Positions 55,877-64,000 of a stretch of 64,000 nt of DNA are shown piece by piece (position 1 is the stretch's first letter; each line of letters opens with the position of its first letter). The stretch comes from Agarophyton chilense. Taxonomy: Eukaryota; Rhodophyta; Florideophyceae; Gracilariales; Gracilariaceae. The position numbers were made by a program, and so were the translations under genes. Below the pieces are notes generated by a model that saw nothing but the letters and a program-made list of their open reading frames with translations, was not told the origin of the DNA and made no database searches. The stretch lies in the NCBI GenBank assembly GCA_030374765.1, contig JARGXX010000086.1, forward strand, positions 1,240,001 through 1,304,000. The letters are read 5' to 3'.

Positions 55877-58800
55877 TTAGCAGTCAGTAATGCTCGCGTT
55901 TTTCGGCGAAGATCTGGGCTGCGTTCTCGGCGGCATCCATTTCGCGATGACCTTCTTGAACCACAGTGCTTCGTTTACCGCATTACATTCTGAGATGAAT
56001 CCGGCTTCTGCTATGCTGAAGGCGACAATACTTTTCTTTTGTGATTTACAAAAGATCGTTTGCTTTCCAAGCAAAAAAACCTATGCACCAGTTTTTTTTT
56101 TCGTTCAGAGTGCTTTGTTTCCCAATCACTGTCACAGTATCCGATTAGGTTCTGTTGTGTGTCGGCATCACATATCCTGTATTGGATACTATGCTCCCTA
56201 GTTCTTGGAGATATCGCAGAGCACCTTTTGCCGAATCCCAGACTGCCTCAGTGTACGAGTGCATACACGGCTATAGAAAAGACACAGAAAACAGAATGTC
56301 TGTGCGTATAACGCCAGCCAGGTAAAATAAGACTTTAACAGGTTCACGATAAGGAATGTTGATGTTGATGTATTTGATAAATACGGTTAGGTTTTTCACT
56401 TCTGTTGTTGGCACATTCGAATGCTTGAACTCAAAAAAATCTTCAGGATGTATTTAACATAATGTACCTGACTTCTTGCTGCCGAAGTGTTCCCAGGATT
56501 TAGAAGTGCTTCCATGCCCAGAAAGTAAATCCCTTGGCCCAGGTCTCAGACATCCAAGTTTGTCGACATTTCAGATACCAAAAACGAATGTCCACCGGCA
56601 TTATTGCATTCGGTCTATCAATTGTATACGTATACCAGGACATAGGGGTTTCCAAACTCGGCATTCTAGATTTTGAAACGAGTACAGTCGAAACTACCTC
56701 ACATGAACCCAAGGCCTAGTAGGGCATTCTACAAAACCTTTTAGAATTCTCTGTGGCATGCTTGAGGCCATGCAGCTACTTCAATTTTTTCCATACTGTT
56801 CAACGTGCTTTGGAAAGTTCCTATTCAAAGCTGTATGATATCAATGTTGTTTAGCTGCATATTCCTGTCGGTCCATAGCCGCGGCACTTGCTCAAAAACT
56901 TCTGAGAAGTTGATCCTATATTTCTGCTTGAGTCCCTTTAATATAAACCTCGCTTGTACCTTATGAATATTTCTTTGCCATTGCAATTGATCTCGATGTT
57001 TCACTTCAAAGGAATAACTCCGGTATATTCTGGGACTCGTTCTTCGAAGAATACATTTTGATCCGCAAGAGACTGCAGTTTTGACGTCAGGACATCAACC
57101 CAATTTGCTTTGCCTAGGCCTTTCACAGCCTCTTGTTTTTTTTGGGTGCTGCACTTGGTATGTTTGCAATGTGATCAACTGTCAACAGCGCACGTGCGCT
57201 ATACCCGGACGCCCATGGAAACGCCTGGCGTGCTTTCTCGGTCGGCTTTCTCTTGCTCCCACTCCGTCTTTTGCGTGATTTGTACGCTTTCCATGACGGT
57301 CTAAGTTTCTCCGTCCGATTCATTATCATCCGCATTATCGGATTTGGTGATACCGGCGTCGTGAGATTCAATTTTGATAGGATCTTCCGGGTCACTAACC
57401 GTCATGACTTTCCTGCCGAGTGGTGGGGGTTTTTTTTACCTTCATCAAAGTGAGCGTTGTGGGAGGTGCATATACTATTTCGCTCTGGGATGTGTACAAG
57501 ATATCCTGAGTGGTCATATCCGACAAGCACTTTGTTCCAAACCTTGCCATCGAATTTCTTTCCGCTTTTGTTAGGCTGCCTAATTATCTAGGTCTCCCAC
57601 ACGAAAACTTCCAGGTTCTTGAGAATTGGCCGGGTTCTTTTCAGGGCCTAATGTATACTCTGATCGAGGTACATTAGGTGGGTGGGTTTCGTTAGGCACC
57701 GGTTGCAGACGTAGTTCGCGGTGCACAATGCTTCCTCCCATAGTTTTTTCCCAGTTTATTAGATCGGTACTAATCATGTACGAGTCATGTACGGCTACGT
57801 TTCCATTTTTGTGACAGTTCAGTTCAGTTGCTCTGCTCTCCATTTAACTTGGATTAGCATGAGGCTGTTACGTTACGCTTGATCTAGAAGTAGCAAACAT
57901 CCCCTTCACTTCTTTGCATACAAATTCTGCCCCTCGATCTATGCGAATGTTTTGAATCTACTCCATTTTCTTGCCTGTTAAAACTTCGATGTCGTTGAGG
58001 AATTCATCGACGCGAGCTGCGACATGGCTCTTTGTCTCTAGCTGAAATCTCCAAGATGCTTCGATCGCGTCCTCCAGCGCATCCAGGTGGTATGAGTTCC
58101 TTTACAGTGTTGGTAGTGCCATGGCTTTTAAGAGGTCCATGTGCAGGAGTTCAAGTGCGACCTCACGCCGTTTTTCGGTTGGATTTTGGCTTTTCTTTGT
58201 GGCTTTGCCATACTCGCATGACTAACAGGCCTTTTCTTTTGGCTTCGTGCCCAGCCCTTCAAGTCCACCTGCACTCTCCTCCCGAATCATTCCCTCTAAG
58301 GTTGATGAGATGATGTGCAACAATTTTTAGTGCATCAATTTCAGGTTCACTGTAATCAATGCATGTGAACGACCTCTTTATCACATGCTCTTGAGAAAGG
58401 CGACACTAAATCCGAAAGAGGATCCTTGCACGACTCCGGTTTGGCCCTTGAAAACAATAATTTTATTTGTGCATGGCGAAAAAAATATGGAGTACCCTTT
58501 CTTGGTCAGTATGATGGTCCGCATGAGGTTGGTTCTTAAGCTAGGTGCTTTGGACACGTTCTTGAGAACATCAACACGCTAAATATTGTTTGTAATAGAG
58601 TTCAATTTCACCTCTCCCTTTCTTTTCACAGAGTGCAACGATTCCTCGTCGGTTTTGCCTACGAACTGGCTGAATGTTGCAGGTTTGAAGTTCTTCATTA
58701 TACTCTTCAGTGATATCAGTTGCTCGCTAGCACAGCTGTACACGAACTACCTGCTTCCGTTCATTGGTTCTTCTTGGAACTCATCATTTGTCAAAATTGT

Positions 58801-59205
58801 CAAGGGGCCAGAGCCGTTTCCAAAATGCTTTTCATCACTATTTTTTTGGTTTCTCCAGCTATTCCAAGAATCTCTTCTCATATGGCCACGTGTAGATCAC
58901 TAGTACATCGGCAACGTGTACAACACTTGTATATTGTGTCTGCCTTTCCTCCTTTCGTTGGTATTGCGATTATTTTTAAGAGTAGTATAGAAAAACGTCC
59001 GGCTACAGTTCTTATCATCACAATTCCTCGTTTCGAGTTCTTGCTTTTTCTGTTGTAGTTTTGCGACAACCTGTAAGAATTCAGCCATTTTATCTCTTGC
59101 GATACAAGAGGCATTCATTTCCGAGTACTCCTCAGAAAGCCCAACCATTTGTGCCTCAAGTTGAAGAGTTTTTCGCATGATCTGCCCAATATTTCGAACG
59201 ACCAA
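55877..59205 (-). pseudogene. decayed Ty1/copia retrotransposon gag-pol
   Basis: On the minus strand the order is gag, integrase, RT, RNase H, which is the copia order. A broken knuckle with 'RGHMRRDSW' lies near 58,880. Integrase shows 'EVLTGKKME' and 'IRIDRGAEFVCKEVK' near 57,985-57,900, and the C-terminal 'KKFDGKVWNKVLVGYDHSGY' near 57,560-57,500. RT shows 'ARFILKGLKQKYRINFSEVF' near 56,955-56,895. 'IPYREPVKVLFYLAGVIRTD' is near 56,370, 'NLIGYCDSDWETKHSERK' near 56,150-56,095, and RNase H 'SQKKSIVAFSIAEAGFIS' near 56,040-55,985, with the intact 65-codon end at 55,877-56,074. Stops and shifts are frequent. LTRs were not located. Confidence 0.82.
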
Positions 59206-61539
59206 TCACGAATTAAGTCTTTTTTTAAGATCTATAAGTGCTTTAAAAATTAAGAAAAAGAGAAACGAGACCTTTTCAGTTGGTTTGGTATGCACAGAGA
59301 ACGGGTTTCTTTGCTATACAGGTCAATATGCGACAATTTTCTTATTGTGAAAGATAGCCGGTGGATGGCATGATTACCATTTCTCGAAAGTCTTCTTTGG
59401 CCAACATGATAAAAAACATATTGGTCTAGAAGTTCTACGAGATACATGTGCAATTTGACAATTTTGCTCGGCGGGAATGCTTAAAAGAATTGTTCGTGCG
59501 GGTTGTTTTTTCGCGATCTTGTTTGAGGTATATTTGACAAAAGACATGCAAACAGAAAGAACACAAATCACACGGGATAGAAATACTTTTAATATACAGG
59601 TGAATGACACCCTTTGACGTGATCATGATATGATTACGATTGAAGGAAACTTTCTTAAATGAAATGAATGGAAAACCAACTGCAGTCAAACTTTGACAAC
59701 CTACTAACAACGACGTGTCAAATTGAAACCTCTTTTGACTGGTGCCTTTTCCTCATCAATTTACAGTAGTATAAAATAGAACCGCGAAAGCACCCAAATA
59801 AAATAGATGGATTTTAAAAAGAAGCAAAACCATTCATACAGTCAAAAGTTTCCAACTGGTGTTACCGTCAAGGCATCTCATGCAAAGCCAGAGTGTACAA
59901 GATGATACATACCGCGAGAACAGTTAGTTCTGAACTATGACGTTCTTTGTAGCTTATCTGGACAGCCAACGGTTAACTCATTCCACGGCTGATACTGCAA
60001 ACAACACCACTTCCTTGCAGTAGTTGTTATTCATATCCTGAGATAACTCTATTACTGCGGCTACATGACTACCCTCCCAGACCAGGTAAGCTGGGACATA
60101 GCGAAAGATTGAACAAAACTCCGTTTATTTCGGGTATTGTGAAATTTGATCTCTAACTTCTCAAATGAGTCTATCTTTCAATATAACGGGCTGTTTAATA
60201 CATAATATCCGGCAAGAAAGGTCCAAATTCACGCTTAACACCTAACACCCTGGTCAGCACCAAACGTTTCACACAATTACGCCTTGTATTTTTGTTACTC
60301 CCAGAAACAAGTCAAACCGAGATGGTACCAAAGGTGTTGGTATTCACAAGGCAAAATTTAACAAAACAGTATACAAAGCCTTAGATTTGCTGCTTTCAGT
60401 GTTCAAAACTTACGGTTGATATCAGAAATTCAATATCAACTCTTAGTGGATATGGTCAAGCATTCCATGCAAAAGCAGTCTTCGGCTTTAAAAAAACGTC
60501 GGGAGCAGCAGCTTAAGCGAGAAACACAACACACAAAAGCCTTCCAAATTCTTCAAGTAGGCAAAATGGTAGTATCAGCTCTTGCGATTAAGAGCATACA
60601 CCTGCGACAGCGTTGGGACTGCGAGGTCGGCGCTTGTGGCTGAGAGAAAAAAGGGCGATAGAGCTACAGGACCAGTGACCTGGATGTGGGTTATAATGCC
60701 ACTACTCGCCAGCGAGGGTAAACAGTGCAACTGTATAATGAAGATTGAACGTTAGACACGAGACGGCTCGAGAAGGAGTCATGGACTGACTATATATTAC
60801 AGCTCGTCCAGATATTCAGATAAGTAATCCTAATCAAGGAAAAGAACATTATTGATACCCATGTTGTCTTCTTTACTTGGAGTCGGAGCTCATCTTCGGT
60901 ATCTTGTATACTATGTATTAGGGGGAGGTATCAAATGCTATATAAATATTATCCAGTGGTCGGCCCCGTATCCTAACTACTGTACGGGTATGGTCTCCAC
61001 TGGACTTCTAGCTTTTATGTGTATTAATGCCCGACGCGTGGATCTCCACAACGGGTGTCTTTTCCGATATGGCATTTCTCTAAGAAGGGTGGCAAATGAG
61101 TGTGCCATGGCATACCACTCTATATATGCCCACACGTGTTCCACTAATATATCTTGCCTCTAGGAACCCTAGGAAAGAGGCCGCTTCATACCATGGAACC
61201 GACTATACCACTCGGTTATAAAAAGGTTCACAGGCAAATTTGCGACAAATAAACGGTCGGAACGTATGAGTGGTAGAATCCTACCAAACCCTGGCGTCAT
61301 GTATCCACTTGCACAGAACTATCAACTGGAACAGTGCACCGTCTTCGGCGACTTTTTAGAAAAATTCAAACAAAATATCTTCAAAAAACATTCCAAACTT
61401 AAGTATACGCATGAGGCGTCCTACAGTTCTAATGGAACATGAATAGCAGCTCATTGTCGATCGCATTAACTATGTTGCTAAACGCGTTTTTTCTGCAACA
61501 GTACAGACTCTGAATAGTCCTGATATAGTTGCAAGTGAT
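59206..61539. other. no recognisable gene
   Basis: AT-rich sequence. A 75-codon frame at 60416-60643 plus is Lys/Arg/Gln-rich and coiled-coil-like but has no family match. It could belong to the pogo-like relic that follows, or be chance. Confidence 0.4.
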
Positions 61540-62935
61540 GGACGAAACGGGATTTTCAACAGTTTTCCTCCCGATGATTGGATAGGCAGTTTTAGGGTGC
61601 GGAACAGAAAGAAAACACTTTGGAAGTCGGAAAATGAAGACATGGCTAAACTCGCTCCTGAAACCCCGGATGAAGTTCGTAGCTTTGTCCGTGCGCTTTA
61701 AGAAGGCGAGAAGAATATCCTTGGCCTTCTTTTTGGTCCAGATCGCGTCTGTTATATGGATTAGACTGCCATTTGCCATCAGTTTGGTAATTTGATGAAG
61801 ACAGTTGTGTCGTTCTTGAAGAACATCCAGGGCGTCAAAACGTCACCGACCGAACTGGGGAACAACTTAAAAGCATGTTGTATTGCCTCTGCGTCGGGGA
61901 ATTTGTTGCCACTCTTTCTTGTGTCCGCTGGTAAACGAAGCATGCTTTGCTAGTATGACAGTCTCCTGGCAGAATTTCTTAATAACAGCAATGGCATATC
62001 ACATTGGATGGAATTTGAAGTCTGGCTTCCAGATAGTAGTTCTGTCTGGGAGACAGAAAATAGTGCAATGACCATGAAAATAGTTATTTAGAGTAAAAGC
62101 CACATAAATATGCATGCAATACGAAAGCCCAAACCCAATTACAAAATACTACTTCTCCTAGATGGGAATCAGTCCACAGACGGGTTTCATTGGTTACAGA
62201 AAGCTAGGTCGTTTGATATCGAGACGGTACAAAGTCCAGCGCATACGTCGGTTTTTTTTCAAGCATGCCATAGTTCGATTAACGACATATTTCAAAACTG
62301 CATCCGTCCAGCGCAGGGCCATCTGAACACATTCTCCATATGTGGTTTCGCGGACATTGGTATGCGTTTGAAACTAGAGATCGCAGGATACAAGGCACTG
62401 ACTTCTTCTGTAGTTCTTAAATCGTTTTCGGATAACGATCTCTGGAACATGAACTTACGATCCTTGACATGGGCCATTGAAAGGCGCAAGAGAAAGGCTG
62501 CTAGCAAAAAGGAAACAACTACCCGCCTGAATGTATCGTGTGCTAGACACCATGTCAATGCTGCTCGGAGCTTGCTTGCATCTGAAACACATCCACAGGA
62601 AACAAGAAGGTCGCTTTGTGACTAATCAGAATGAACCAAAGGTAGAAGATTTCATTGAGAAATACACGTCCACAGTCAGGCGTGTTTTGATGTCCATTGC
62701 AGAAGAGAGTGCCGTTTTCAGCGCTCCAACAGCTGCTCCAGCTGCGGGTCTGAAACAAAATGCCATGATTGCCGTCAGAAAACAGAAGATGAAGGTTGCA
62801 AAAGACATTACATCAATAAAGAAACGAATTGTGGAGGAAAAGGTAAATAATAGAAAAGTGGCCACAGTAGAAAGAAAAAATCGCCAAAAAGGGAGACGTT
62901 CTTTTCGTGAAAAGAAACGAAAAGCAAAGGCATAA
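61540..62935 (+). pseudogene. decayed pogo/Tigger-like (Tc1/mariner superfamily) transposase
   Basis: One plus-strand reading, broken by stops, gives 'PDDWIGSFRVRNRKKTLW' (61,570-61,620, the end of the CENP-B-type DNA-binding part, DDW..SF..R) and 'VCYMD-stop-TAI' (first catalytic Asp in the N.DETG-like box, Glu codon now TAG). It continues with 'SGNLLPLFLVSAGKRSM' (61,890-61,940) and 'YKILLLLDGNQSTDGFHWL' at 62,140-62,195, the LLLLDG.SSH box with the second Asp, then 'SPAHTSVFFQACHSSINDIF'. The 134-codon tail at 62531-62935 is very basic and ends the protein. This is the pogo/jerky DDE layout. Terminal repeats and TA duplications were not found. Confidence 0.72.
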
Positions 62936-64000
62936 CAAAAAGTGGAACCAGTCGCAAAATAACTGACACCAAAACATAGAAGAAGAAAGATATCCATTGT
63001 TCCTTACTTCCCCTTCGAGAACCTCTTCGAAGTATATTCCTGGACAACAGCAAGCGAACCGTTCGCCAACCAGTCACAAAAGCTTCAAGTGTGATAAAAA
63101 ACCTCAACAGTATCCTATCGACGTTTAGATAGCGTTTGAAATGTTCCAAAGTGGTTGCAGATCGTGAAGAAACGGAAAATGACAAAATAGAAGATAGATC
63201 ACGAGAAGTAACTCCCATTTTGTTTAAAATGCACAACGTCGACTCCAGTTGATTTAACCGACATGATCAAGTACAGGAGGACTCATTGTGAGATCAAATT
63301 GCCTTGGATGAAAAATAATTCAAGCCGTTTTGCTTGGTAAAGAGAGGAAGTAATGTTCAGCATTACCCTTGCGTCATCGTCAAGACGGCTACTGAGACCG
63401 GTATTGAAAAATTGGTGCAGCTCGTGGAGCCTTCTGAGTTGGACCAAGTTGCTTTTCGAAACTCTGGAGAGGAGCAATACGCACCATTGGACTACTTTTG
63501 TTTTTTGAATTCTCTACCATATGTCACATAATTGGAACTGAACACGATAAGTGTTCAGATGTATCCTGTTTTGGAAGGGTACGTGGAAGCCAAAGTATTT
63601 TCCGATCCGCCGTGCTTGATATATCTACATTGTACTTTTATCTGCTACAAAGGAACTTTACTGCTCTAAATGTTGGCTTGCTTCAGTTTCTTATCCTTTT
63701 TTGTTCCTACGAGGTTTGAACCCGCTGTTCTCTTTATGTTAGAACTCGTTTGGCCCTTTCCATCATGTACCTGCAAAGCACCGCCATCAACTACTTCAGT
63801 CATCACATATATTCAGTGTAGTTGTTCAGAGAGTAGGCAGAAGAGCGGAGGTGCGATAGAAACTTGTTGAAACAGTCAAGGAGATGCGGAGGAACGAGGA
63901 TACTTGGAGTTGCTGCTGCATACCGCAGTTTTTTGCCCTTCAAAGAGTGAAAACGACAGTTGTACTTTATAGTCCTGGCATGATACTGAAGCCTTTTGTA
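62936..64000. other. no recognisable gene
   Basis: I see no coding motif. GGTTTGAACCC near 63,713 looks like a pol III B box, but no A box or tRNA fold precedes it. Confidence 0.4.

Noticed and set aside
63700-63730. possible tRNA from the B-box-like GGTTTGAACCC
   Set aside because: No A box and no cloverleaf can be drawn upstream.
1-64000. CRISPR arrays, bacterial operons or prophage
   Set aside because: No spaced direct repeats of that kind, no operon-like gene packing, and clear eukaryotic introns and retrotransposons.

Overview
This window is a eukaryotic nuclear sequence made of a small gene island inside a graveyard of transposable elements. The host is a plastid-bearing eukaryote with few introns. 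Two recognisable genes have N-terminal extensions that look like organelle transit peptides, one of them an ORANGE/DnaJ-type cysteine-rich protein of plastid type, and only one short intron (117 bp) can be seen. A red alga fits best (inference from gene content, compact intron-poor genes and abundant chromoviral retrotransposons); nothing in the window proves it.

Layout. 0.7-2.9 kb (minus) is a decayed Tnp2/CACTA-type transposase. 3.3-8.4 kb has no recognisable gene. At 8.4-8.6 kb (minus) lies a short fossil of a FAD2-like fatty acid desaturase. The live gene island is 9.08-12.93 kb: a Gfo/Idh/MocA oxidoreductase (minus), a divergently transcribed two-exon ORANGE-like zinc-finger protein (plus), and a tail-to-tail PEX19 gene ending in a farnesylation box (minus).

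13.4-35.2 kb is a three-level nest. A piggyBac-like relic with similar subterminal inverted repeats was hit by a large chromodomain LTR retrotransposon (15763-34682, 916-bp LTRs, 5-bp duplication GCATT). That element was itself hit, at its gag-pol junction, by a second chromodomain retrotransposon (24351-31512, 452-bp LTRs, 5-bp duplication GTTTT). Both retroelements are coded on the minus strand and both place pol in the -1 frame relative to gag. The outer one carries a ~618-codon ORF in antisense orientation between its chromodomain and its 3' LTR. The inner one carries two extra same-strand ORFs: a 190-aa protein with two U1/matrin-type C2H2 fingers upstream of gag, and a 169-aa protein downstream of the integrase. 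These accessory ORFs are the most novel content of the window.

35-64 kb is older debris: tRNA-like fragments and an 11-bp tandem repeat near 39 kb, a decayed third chromodomain Ty3/gypsy element (42.2-47.4 kb, plus), an hAT-like transposase relic (52.4-54.3 kb, plus), a decayed Ty1/copia element (55.9-59.2 kb, minus) and a pogo/Tigger-like transposase relic (61.5-62.9 kb, plus). By hand count the inner LTR pair differs at about 4 of 452 positions and the outer pair at about 14 of 916, so the order of nesting and the order of ages agree; the third element's LTRs are only about 80% alike.
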